Origin: an uncultured Eggerthellaceae bacterium
Lineage (GTDB): Bacteria; Actinomycetota; Coriobacteriia; Coriobacteriales; Eggerthellaceae
Reading direction: 5' to 3'
NCBI GenBank assembly: GCA_947650915.1
Contig: CANSWY010000010.1
Span: forward strand, 1-56,395
DNA length: 56,395 nucleotides
Positions within the stretch are counted from its first letter, which is position 1. The number at the start of each line of letters is the position of its first letter. Below are positions 26,451-35,700 of this stretch, piece after piece. The notes beneath the pieces were generated by a model. The model saw nothing but the letters and a program-made list of their open reading frames with translations. It made no database searches and was not told the origin of the DNA. The translations under genes were made by a program, and so were the position numbers.

Positions 26451-29400
26451 CTAGTTTTCCTGAGCGCTGCTCTTGAGCGTGATGGATGGCAGCGCATCCT
26501 TGGCAGGCACGTCCACGAACACCGTGTCCGCCACCAAACGCTGTCCCTCACTGGTATAGGCGTCGTTCACGCGATACAGCTCCGCCCGCACCTTCTGCGG
26601 CAGATCCGCATCAGGCGCGATCCAATAGACCCAGCGGCCATCCGCCGTGTCACCGATGAGCGAACCCTCCGGGACCTCAGCCAACAGCACCTGCTCCGCA
26701 TTCAGAATCTCTTCGCCCTCCACCACGGTGGAACCGCCCACGATGGTGCCAGCCTGATCATAGAGCACCACCACGTTGTAAGCCGGGTTGCCCTTGACCG
26801 ATCCCGTGAAGATGATGCTGCCCGCCGGGATCTTCTGCTCTTCGCCTGCCTCGTTCTGCCCCAGCGAGAAATCCTCCGCCAACGTGCCGATGGCCTTGAT
26901 GTCCTCCTGGCCCTCAACAGCCGTGAAATCTATGTTGTCGCCGGACGGCCCGAAGATGCTGAGCTCCTTGATGGCAAGATCCTTGCCCGCCTGGTCCGGT
27001 GCCGTGATGCGCACATAGCGGGCGCTTTCGGTGCAGATCCAGTTGGTCGCGCTGCCTTCTTCATTCTTGCCCGCGAAGAAGACATCCGCAGAGCCTTCAC
27101 CATCCACGCTGAACGTGCCTTCGGCCACCTGCGTGAAGCTGATGCCATTCACGCTGGTCTCAACGACGTACTTGCCGATGGTGTTGCCCTCACCCGGCGT
27201 GTAGCGCACAGACGCCACCTCGTTCACCCGCTTCATGTCCACCAGCACATACGGCGTGCCGGCAACAGCCCCATCCACAGGCACCGTCTTGCCCGTGTAG
27301 TTGCCCTCGCCGGTGAGCACTGAATCAATGGGCTTCGGCGCGTCCGCAGCTGCCTCAGAGGGGCATTGCGGATCGGACGCGCCTTCGACCGAGGCATCCC
27401 GCTCCACCTGCGCCACCTCTTCTTCATCCGTGCCCACAGAGACCATATTGGTATCCACCGACCACTCCGCCGGCGTGTAGCGCCCGTTGCCATCCAGTTT
27501 CATCTGTTGCGTGGAGGCAGCCACGGAATAGTTCAGGAACTTGTCAACGGCTTTCACCTCATAGCTCGCTGCGCGGTTGCCCAGATACGCTGCATCATCC
27601 ACGAACGTGGCCGCTCCGTTGCCGTCCACTCGCGCGAAGCCGACGACCTCCTTTTGCGGCTTGCCGGACGCATAGGTGACGCGCGTGATCTCATAGCCGA
27701 TGAGGGACGCGTTGTAGGAGGCATCCTTCGTGCTCAGAGAAAGCGTGACCTTGCTGTTCTGCTGGCTTGCCGAAACAGCGACCATGTCGTTGCCCGCTAC
27801 CTGGGGCGCATCGGCATTCGCGCGCGCCCACTTCACCGCGTCATCGTTCACGTACTGGAGCGCCCGCGCCTCCTTCGGGAACTGGGAGATGTATTGCACC
27901 GTTTCCGCGTTCGGCACCAAGCCCCAGCTGGTGAAGAAATCCGTCAGGTCACGCTCCGCCGCCGCACTGGCCAAACGGATGATGTTCTGGCTCTCCCCTG
28001 CGTTCACCACCAGCGGAACGCCACCGGGCGCAGGAGCAGACCCAGGATTGCGCGCATACCCGTCAACGCGCGCGAAGAAGCGGTTCGCCTTGAGCGCCGC
28101 ATAATCAGAGTAGAGGGTGTACACCTCATTCGCATCATGCGCCAGCATGAGCTGCCAGTACATGGCCAGCTGCGTGCCCACGTTGCCCGTGCGCCCGATG
28201 GCTCCCGAGGTGACGCGGTCATACACCGTGTCATAGCTGAAGCGCGTGGTGCCTTCGTTGACCATCTTGCAGAGCTGCGCGAAGTAGTTGTTGGTCACTT
28301 CGGCGTAAGCATAGCGGCTGTTGTTGATGTTGTGGCCGATCTCATGCGCGCTTCCCCAACCGAAGTAGAAGCCATCCCCTGGCGCTTTCGTGGCACCGGG
28401 CTGCGTTGCTGCATCAGATATGGGACGCAGGATGGTGAAGTTGCCGGATTCAGGGAAGTCAACGCCGATATGGTTGCCCGCGGCGTACATGAAGGCGCCC
28501 GCGAACATCACCATGCAGCGGATGTTCAGGTGCTGGGACGACACCTCGTTCGTCTTCGCCACGCCCTCGCCCGGCTCCATCAAGCCCTTGTGCTGATAGA
28601 ACAGCTTGAGCATCTGTTCCGAGCCGTCCATGCGCGTGATGAGCGATTCTGCCCGCTCACGCAGCGTAGATCCCGTGCAGGATTTCGCCACCTGGGACGC
28701 CGGCACTGAATAGAGCATGGAATCCGTCATGAGCTCTGTTGCGTTGTGGATGCAGTTGCACACGTTGTAGGCGCAATCCACGCTGGGATTGATGGTGTCT
28801 TGCGGGACCCCGTCCACCACCAGCTTGCTTTCCGCCAGATGCGCCGCCTTGTGATCCGCCTCATTCGCTGCCGACTTGTCCAGAAGCCCCAGCGTCTCGT
28901 CCAGCTGGGTGACGTAGGACTCTGCGCGCTTAACGCGTTCCTCGTGATCCGTCACGCCGTGCAGATCGAGCAGGGGGACGGAATGCGCGCCCATGACGCG
29001 GACGCACCATTCCTCGTTCGGGTTGCTTCCTGTGTATTGCACGTAGAGGGGGCCGCCGTGCTCCTTGCCCGTGTCCTGGATCTTCTCAGGCACCGTGTAG
29101 ACGATGCGCTGGCCCCGGACGAACGTGCCGCCGTAGGTGGGCGCATCGGAAGATTCAGGATACTGCTGGCCCACATAGAGTTGGATCTTCGAATTGGCGC
29201 TGGCGTTGCGCGCGGAAGCATAGAGGACCAACTGGTCGCCGGCAGCTGCCACCTTGCCCAGCGGCTGCCAGGAATTGAGGCCGCTGATGCCCAGATTCTT
29301 GCCGTTGTCTGCTGCCGGAGAGATATCCGTGTGCACGTTGATGACCTCAGACAGGCCCGCATTCTCATCCGCCAAAAGCTGGCGCGCGAAATCAAGATCC

Positions 29401-32096
29401 AGCTGCACAGCGGACTTGTACGGATAGTAGTTGCCATCCGCATCCGGCGTGTTCAAACGCGCATCAAGTTCATTGATGCGGGCCTCATCCACGCCTTCCG
29501 CCAATTGGATGTGCATGTCATCAGCGTAGAGCGCGTTCACATCATCTTCGATGCTGTCGTAGCCATGGAAGCGCATCTCAGCGATGTCGATCAGGCGCGG
29601 ATAACGCTGCATGCCGATCAGGATCTTGTCTGCACGCAAGCCGCCGCCCAACTTGATGAGCGTGTAGGTGCGGCCGTTCGCGCACTTCTGTTGCGTGAAG
29701 CCGACGTTGCTGACGCGCTGCCAGGCAGAGCCACCGGTAGAAGCGTGCACCACGACGCCGCTATAGTCTATGTTGAGCGAAGAAGCCGCGTAGGAGATGA
29801 AACCGATCTCCTTCACGCCGTCGAACGTGACCTCAACGCCATGGCTGCCCGCGTTGTATGCGCAGCCCAGATCCCAGTCGGTCTTCTTGGCGTAGGACGT
29901 GTAGTCATCATCGAACAGGCCCAGTGCCGTGCCAGCCCCTGCATCAAGCGGGCTGTCCACCATGCCAGCACTGATGACGCGCGCCGTGCTGATGCCCGTG
30001 AGATAGTGGCCGTTCGCATCCTTCGTGTTGACCAGCTTGTAGTTCGGAAGCTCCGCCGGCGCGATGGTCTCCGTCTTGGCGGATACGGTATTGGATGGCG
30101 CGCTGTTGCCGATCTTGTTAACGCCCACCACATAGACCTCATAGGTGGTGACGTCTTCCAAGCCGGCGAGCTGATAGCTGCCGCTCTCAATGCCGGACAC
30201 GTTCTGCCAAGAGCTGTCCCCTTGCTTGCGCCAGTACAGGATGTGGGAATCAGTGTCTCCCATCACCTTCCAGCTGACGGTGATGGTCTTGTAACCGCCC
30301 CTGGCCTTCACGTTCTCGGGCTTGTCAGGAACCTTCGTGGCTTCCGGCTTCACCGTGATGGGCACGCTCCAGCCGCTGCGCCACGTGCCGTTGGTGGACT
30401 GCACCTTCACCGTGTAGGTGTGGCCGTTCTCAACCTTGCCCTTGGTGCCGTACTTGTATGACGTGACCTCCAAGCTGGTGCTCTTCGTGGAGAGGATCTG
30501 TTCGTTGGCCCCTTGCACCGCAGGATCCACGATGGAGACCTCGTAACCGGTGACGTTGGGTTCCGCGTTCCAGGACACGGTGAACTGCTTGCTGCCCGCT
30601 TCCGCTTTCACGTTCTGCGGGATGTTCATCACCGGCGGCGCGATGATGTCTTCCGTGCCGTTCAGGAACTCGACGGAAGATATCTCTGCCAGATTGAGAT
30701 TGCCATCAGAAGCCTGCGTGGCCGTCACCTTCAAGGTGACCTTCTTGATGGCGATCTTCTTGCCGAAATCGATGACCAGGTTGCCCGCAGCGTCGAACTG
30801 GGCCTTCGCGCCGTCCGCGAACGCCTTCTCAGGCATGAGGCCCAGTGAGCGCGCCATGTTCGTCAGCGCGCTTGAAGCCGCTTCGTTTTGGAACGGGAGC
30901 GTCTCGGTCTGTTCGTTGCCGTTCTCATCGTCATAGACCACCGTGGCCTCACCAGCGGCCACAGCATGCGGGTGCACCTCATAGGCACCAGAGCCGTTCG
31001 TGTGCACCGGCGGCTTGACAGCGATGCAGCTGATCTCTTCGCCGCCCAATTGGTCCTGGAGGCCGTCCAGTTCGATGATGACGGGATTGTCTTCACTGAT
31101 GGCACCGTTGCTGGGAGCCAGCTTGAGCGACGCGGATTCGTCGGGGTTGCCCACCACGCTGCTCACGTCTTGGATCTGGCTGCCAGAAGCCACTTCCGTG
31201 CCCTCCCCTGCCACAGCACCGGTGACGCGCAGCTTCGGTGACACCTCAGAGGTGACCGCCTCTTTGCTGTAGCCGTCAGCCAGCAGTTGGAGATCGGCCA
31301 GCGTGATGGCTCCGTCGCCCGTGAGGTCGCATGGAGCAGCAGCGGATGCGTCCATGCTCTCATGGAGCGCGGTGACGACATCGTCCACGTCCTCTTTGTT
31401 GATGTCATGATCTCCAGTGACGTCACCGTAGTAGATGACGCCGGCTTGTGGAGCGCCTGCGGCCTCCGTTTGGCCCCATGCGTCGATCTTCACGGTGTAG
31501 GCGCGCGCCGCACCTTCTGCCACGCTCACCTGCTGCACGTAGGTGGCGAATCCATCCGCCTCCACAGTGACGGTGTAATCGCCCGGCTCCACCGCTTCAT
31601 AGGTGTAGGAACCGCGGTATCCCCCGTTCACGGATTGCGTGTTGATGGTGTTGTGGCCACGGTTGGAAAGCGCCACAGAGAACGTGGGCGCGCTTGCCGC
31701 CTGGAAAGGGCGCGCATCCGTGACGTCTATATAGATGATGCTCTGGGCCGCGCCAGTGTTCGCAGCATCCGTGTCCGAAGGCAGCACCGTGCCACCAGGC
31801 GTGTCATCTTTGATGGCTGCGCCCTCATCCTCAGCACTGCCGTCAGCCTCATCGGTCACCTTCGTCCAACCGGGATTTCGATCCACCTCCTCTTGGGGGT
31901 CAGCGGAGACGTCAGGGGCGGCGATGGCTTCTTCTTGCGGAGCGTCATCCGCCGCAGCCTCGTCCTCCCCCGTGTCTGCATAGGCGGGCGCTCCCATCAT
32001 GGAGACCGCCAGCGCCAATGAGGCGAAGATGGAGACCGCCTTCTTGCCAGTCCGCCTCAAGGCTGCAGGTGGTTCAAATGCCGTGGTCCGTTTCAT
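26451..32096 (-). CDS. secreted M60 (mucin O-glycopeptidase-like) metalloprotease with dockerin, FN3 and F5/8C modules
   Basis: An 1881-residue modular exoenzyme. In order: signal peptide (1-40, ends APAYA), acidic linker (41-115), Ig/carboxypeptidase-regulatory-like module (118-203), and a type I-like dockerin with two calcium repeats (GDVTGDHDINKEDV from 224, DLTGDGAITLADLQ from 257). Next come a beta-sandwich (285-490), two FN3 domains (about 492-588 and 592-682) and a galactose-binding-like domain (about 695-860). The M60 domain (about 975-1440) has the zinc site HEIGH at 1251-1255 and the third ligand Glu1266 (HEIGHNINNSRYAYAE). An FN3-like domain, an F5/8C domain (about 1589-1719) and a C-terminal domain complete it. 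M60 enzymes cut glycoproteins next to O-glycans. There is no sortase signal or transmembrane tail. AAGGGG precedes the ATG. Confidence 0.9.
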   Translation of the reverse strand: MKRTTAFEPPAALRRTGKKAVSIFASLALAVSMMGAPAYADTGEDEAAADDAPQEEAIAAPDVSADPQEEVDRNPGWTKVTDEADGSAEDEGAAIKDDTPGGTVLPSDTDAANTGAAQSIIYIDVTDARPFQAASAPTFSVALSNRGHNTINTQSVNGGYRGSYTYEAVEPGDYTVTVEADGFATYVQQVSVAEGAARAYTVKIDAWGQTEAAGAPQAGVIYYGDVTGDHDINKEDVDDVVTALHESMDASAAAPCDLTGDGAITLADLQLLADGYSKEAVTSEVSPKLRVTGAVAGEGTEVASGSQIQDVSSVVGNPDESASLKLAPSNGAISEDNPVIIELDGLQDQLGGEEISCIAVKPPVHTNGSGAYEVHPHAVAAGEATVVYDDENGNEQTETLPFQNEAASSALTNMARSLGLMPEKAFADGAKAQFDAAGNLVIDFGKKIAIKKVTLKVTATQASDGNLNLAEISSVEFLNGTEDIIAPPVMNIPQNVKAEAGSKQFTVSWNAEPNVTGYEVSIVDPAVQGANEQILSTKSTSLEVTSYKYGTKGKVENGHTYTVKVQSTNGTWRSGWSVPITVKPEATKVPDKPENVKARGGYKTITVSWKVMGDTDSHILYWRKQGDSSWQNVSGIESGSYQLAGLEDVTTYEVYVVGVNKIGNSAPSNTVSAKTETIAPAELPNYKLVNTKDANGHYLTGISTARVISAGMVDSPLDAGAGTALGLFDDDYTSYAKKTDWDLGCAYNAGSHGVEVTFDGVKEIGFISYAASSLNIDYSGVVVHASTGGSAWQRVSNVGFTQQKCANGRTYTLIKLGGGLRADKILIGMQRYPRLIDIAEMRFHGYDSIEDDVNALYADDMHIQLAEGVDEARINELDARLNTPDADGNYYPYKSAVQLDLDFARQLLADENAGLSEVINVHTDISPAADNGKNLGISGLNSWQPLGKVAAAGDQLVLYASARNASANSKIQLYVGQQYPESSDAPTYGGTFVRGQRIVYTVPEKIQDTGKEHGGPLYVQYTGSNPNEEWCVRVMGAHSVPLLDLHGVTDHEERVKRAESYVTQLDETLGLLDKSAANEADHKAAHLAESKLVVDGVPQDTINPSVDCAYNVCNCIHNATELMTDSMLYSVPASQVAKSCTGSTLRERAESLITRMDGSEQMLKLFYQHKGLMEPGEGVAKTNEVSSQHLNIRCMVMFAGAFMYAAGNHIGVDFPESGNFTILRPISDAATQPGATKAPGDGFYFGWGSAHEIGHNINNSRYAYAEVTNNYFAQLCKMVNEGTTRFSYDTVYDRVTSGAIGRTGNVGTQLAMYWQLMLAHDANEVYTLYSDYAALKANRFFARVDGYARNPGSAPAPGGVPLVVNAGESQNIIRLASAAAERDLTDFFTSWGLVPNAETVQYISQFPKEARALQYVNDDAVKWARANADAPQVAGNDMVAVSASQQNSKVTLSLSTKDASYNASLIGYEITRVTYASGKPQKEVVGFARVDGNGAATFVDDAAYLGNRAASYEVKAVDKFLNYSVAASTQQMKLDGNGRYTPAEWSVDTNMVSVGTDEEEVAQVERDASVEGASDPQCPSEAAADAPKPIDSVLTGEGNYTGKTVPVDGAVAGTPYVLVDMKRVNEVASVRYTPGEGNTIGKYVVETSVNGISFTQVAEGTFSVDGEGSADVFFAGKNEEGSATNWICTESARYVRITAPDQAGKDLAIKELSIFGPSGDNIDFTAVEGQEDIKAIGTLAEDFSLGQNEAGEEQKIPAGSIIFTGSVKGNPAYNVVVLYDQAGTIVGGSTVVEGEEILNAEQVLLAEVPEGSLIGDTADGRWVYWIAPDADLPQKVRAELYRVNDAYTSEGQRLVADTVFVDVPAKDALPSITLKSSAQEN

Positions 32097-32137
32097 TGCA
32101 TTCCCCTTGTGGACGCTATCCAATGATTTGATGCCGG

Positions 32138-32143
32138 ATTATA
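32138..32143 (-). promoter_or_regulatory. -10 box upstream of the M60 gene
   Basis: Perfect TATAAT on the minus strand, 42 nt before the start codon; the expected leader is about 35 nt. The -35 position holds only TTTCGA-like sequence, so an activator may be needed. It would drive both the M60 gene and the cohesin-like gene 33 bp downstream. Confidence 0.55.
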
Positions 32144-32209
32144 TACGATTCAGCAACAGTTCGAAACGCCCTCAGGCGGGGTATCCCGAGCGAATCCACG
32201 CGTTCGCCC

Positions 32210-32374
32210 CATGTGCAAAAGGGACGTTCCAAATTGCACATAGGATGAGAGCATGCGCACTGAAAGGCTGATCCTATGTGCGATTTGGGACGTCCCTTTT
32301 GCACATGGGGAGACCATTTCGCGCATGGGGAGAGCTTTTGCACATGGGGAACGGCTTTCGCGCATGGCTGGGAT
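32210..32374. repeat. PR32 inverted pair with tail, locus 7
   Basis: A left copy, a spacer with GCGCACTGAAAGGCTG and a right copy form a clean hairpin (32210-32307). A tail of half-repeats follows (GCGCATGGGGAGAGC, TTGCACATGGGGAAC, TTTCGCGCATGG), which repeats the outer part of the monomer (GCACATGGGGA) without the core. This is about 115 bp upstream of the M60 start. Confidence 0.85.
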
Positions 32375-32426
32375 GCGGGCGCGAACTGGACCAACCCTTC
32401 CACCCATGGCGGGAACCAGTGCGTTT

Positions 32427-32545
32427 GGAACAAGGGCGCTGCGCGCGAGAGCGCGCTGAAGCCCGCTTTCGAAAACGGCGGCCCTGAAGGGCCGCGGCAT
32501 GGCTGGAGCCGAAGGCGGAGGCCATGGCATAAGAGCGCGTCGCAA
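32427..32545. repeat. element B copy 1 (GC-rich intergenic repeat)
   Basis: About 110 bp matching 56151-56262 at roughly three-quarters identity by eye. Shared blocks are AAGGGCGCTGCGCGC, CGCGCTGAAGCCCGCTTT, and a GCGGCCC...GG..C segment. The copy contains a stem-loop GCGGCCC-TGAA-GGGCCGC. Both copies lie between PR32 arrays. A spurious short reading frame covers it. No protein similarity is apparent. Confidence 0.7.
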
Positions 32546-32574
32546 GCGAAAGGCACCCTATGTTCGTGTTTCGT

Positions 32575-32749
32575 GATGTGCAAAAGGGACGTTCCAAATC
32601 GCACATAGGATGAGAGCATGCGCACTGAAAGGCTGATCCTATGTGCAATTTGGGACGTCCCTTTTGCACATGGGGAGAAGCTTTCGCACATAGGGGGCTG
32701 TCGCACATGGCGTGATGCGGGTGCGATTCGGGACGTCCCTTTTTGCCCA
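32575..32749. repeat. PR32 array, locus 8 (after the activase gene)
   Basis: Left copy, the same spacer as locus 7 (GCGCACTGAAAGGCTG), right copy, core-less tails (CTTTCGCACATAGG, GTCGCACATGG), then a further right copy (R2) whose core is intact but whose end has decayed into GCCCAGG. It ends 7 bp from the activase stop. Loci 7, B and 8 together fill the 659-bp gap between the M60 gene and the activase. Confidence 0.88.
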
Positions 32750-32755
32750 GGCGGG

Positions 32756-35700
32756 TCAGGCGCGCTTTTCGGCCAGGTTCGCTCTCGCCACGGCGATCAT
32801 GAGCTTGATGCGGTTGAGCTGGTTCACCTCAGACGCGCCCGGGTCATAGTCCACCGCCACGATGTTGCTCTCCGGATACCGGCGGCGCAGCTCCTTGATG
32901 ACGGACTTGCCCACCACGTGGTTCGGCAGACAGGCGAAGGGCTGCGTGCAGACCACGTTCGGGCAGCCGGAACGGATGAGCTCCACCATTTCCGCCGTGA
33001 GCAGCCACCCCTCGCCCATGGAGTTGCAAAGCGACAGGATCTCAGAAGCGTATTCCGCCAGTTCGTAGATGTCCGCCGGCGGATGGAAGCGCTGGCTTTT
33101 CTTGAGCGCCTCGTTCACCGGACGGCGCAACTGCTTCACAGCACGCAGCCCGATGCGGCTGCCGAGAGCGCTCTTCGCGGACTTGCCGATCTGGCGCTGG
33201 AAGATGCCGCCCGCGATGCCGAACAGGAAGAACTCTATGAGCCCCGGCACCACCGCTTCGCAGCCTTCCGCTTCGATCTGTTCCACGATCTGATTGTTCG
33301 CCGTGGGATGGAACTTCACCAAGATCTCACCCACCACGCCCACGCGCGGCTTCGTGCCCTCTCCTTGCAGCGGCAGCGTGTCGAAGTCATCCACGATCTG
33401 GTTCACCGTGCGCTTGAATTCAGCCATCTTCACGCCCCGGGAGATCTGTTCTTTCACCACGCCCATCCAGTGGTCGAACAGGCGGTTCGCGCTGCCCGGC
33501 TCAACTTCGTAGGGGCGCGTGCGATACAAGCACATCATGAGCAGGTCCCCGTATTGCAACGCATAGACCGCTTGGTACAGCATGGCAGGCGTCACCTTGA
33601 AGCCCGGGTTCACCTCTCCCAGGTCCTTGAACGAAAGAGCGATGACCGGGATGTGTCCCAACCCCGCTGCCTTGAGCGCCTTGCGGATGAGGGAGATGTA
33701 GTTGGTGGCGCGGCAGCCGCCGCCGGTCTGCGTGATGAGCACGGCCAGCTTGTCCGTGTCATACTTGCCGCTGGTGACGGCCTCCATGATCTGGCCCGTG
33801 ACCAGGATGGACGGATAGCAGATGTCATTGTTGACGTACTTCAGACCCGCATCCACTGCGCCCGTGTCCACGCTGGGCAAAAGCTCTACGTTCAGTCCGT
33901 TCGCGTGGAAGATGGGCAGCAGCAGCTCGAAGTGGATGGGAGCCATCTGGGGCGCCAGGATGGTGTAGCCCGCCTCCTTCATGGCTTCGGTGAACTGCGG
34001 GCGTTCGAATTCGGTGGAGGCGGCTTCGCGCTGCTTCACATCCGCATCCACGCGCACGCCGTCCGCCTTCTGGGTGAAGCTTTCAGGCACCAGCGCGTCG
34101 ATGTCTTCGGCGGAGATGCAGGCAGCAGGGCAGCCGCGGGCGGCCAGCGCCTCCTCCGTCTCCGCTTCGGCCTCAACGTCTGCCTGGTCCTTGAGCGCCG
34201 CGAGCAAGCTGCGCACGCGGATGCGCGCCGCGCCCAGGTTGGAGACTTCGTCAATCTTCAAGACGGTGTACACCTTGCCCGCCGCCTCCAGCACCTCCTG
34301 CACTTGATCTGTGGTGAGGGCGTCAAGGCCGCAGCCGAAGGAGTTCAGCTGGATCAAGTCCAGATCCTTGCGCTGGGTGACCACCTTGGCGGCGGCGTAG
34401 AGGCGCGTGTGGTACATCCACTGGTCCACCACGCGGATGGGGCGTTCTAGCTGGCCCAGGTGCGCGATGGAATCTTCGGTGAGCACGGCCAGCCCGAAGG
34501 AGGTGAGCAGTTCCGGGATGGCGTGGTTGATCTCTGGGTCTTGATGGTAGGGACGTCCGGCCAGCACGATGCCATGGGTGCCCGTCTCTTCCATCCAGGC
34601 CAGCGTTTCGGTGCCCTTGCGGCGCACGTCCCGCTTGAATGCCTCGTCTTCGGCCCAAGCGGCATCCACCGCGTCATCTATTTCCGTCTGGGTGAGATGC
34701 GGGCCCACCTTCATGACGGAGTCCTTGAATTCCTTCGCCAGCTCAACATACAAGCGTTCCTTCAGCTTCTCCTTGTTGTCGTAGGGAAGCCATGGGGAAA
34801 CGAAGGCCGTTCCGCTGTTCTTCAGTTCATCGATGTTGAGGCGCAGGGCTTCCGGATAGCTGGCCACGATGGGGCAATTGAAATGATTGCCCGCCGTTTC
34901 GTCTTCTTGGCGCTCCCACTTGCTGCAGGGCATCCAAATGAAATCAGGCTGCTTTTCCAACAGGTTCATGATATGCCCGTGGGAAAGCTTCGCCGGATAG
35001 CACACGGATTCGGACGGCATGGATTCGATGCCCGCTTCGTAGGTGCCCTTGTTCGACGGATCCGACAGGATGACGCGGTACCCCAGGTTCGTGAAGAAGG
35101 TGAACCAGAACGGATAGTTCTCATACATGTTCAGTGCGCGCGGGATGCCCACGGTGCCGCGCGTGGCCTCTTCGGCGGAGAGCGGCGTGCACTGTTCGAA
35201 CAGGCGCTTCGTCTTCCATTCGAAGAGGTTCGGCACCTCCGCTGACCCGCCGCCCGTGCCCAGCGATTCGCCCTTCTCACACCGGTTGCCCGTGATGAAG
35301 CGGCGGTGCTTGCCCGTTTCTTCGTTCAGGCCGAAATCATTCACCGTGAGCAGGCAGGAATTCGCGCAGCCCTTGCAGCGCACGGTGCGGTGCGTGGGCT
35401 CCAACGCCTGGATCTCCTCCAGGGAGAGGAGCGTGGAACGGCCGGCTTCAGATGCGCGGTCACGCGCTAAGAGAGCCGCGCCGAACGCGCCCATGTTGCC
35501 CGCGATGTCAGGGCGCACGGCGTTCACCTGGGAGAGCTGTTCGAACGCGCGCAGCACCGCATCGTTCAGGAACGTGCCGCCCTGCACGATGACGTTGGTG
35601 CCCACGTCATGCGGGTCCCGGATCTTGATGACCTTGAACAGCGCGTTCTTGATGACGGAGATGGCAAGGCCGGCGGCGATGTCCCCCACCGTGGCGCCTT

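Noticed and set aside
28746-30461. 571-residue plus-strand frame inside the M60 gene
   Set aside because: Antisense shadow; the minus-strand product has recognisable domains across the same span.
32150-32706. Short reading frames over PR32 arrays giving peptides such as CKRDVPNRT, CDLGRPFCTS or CAIWDVPFAH
   Set aside because: They are translations of the palindromic repeat in its possible frames and recur at every array; no ribosome sites or independent conservation.
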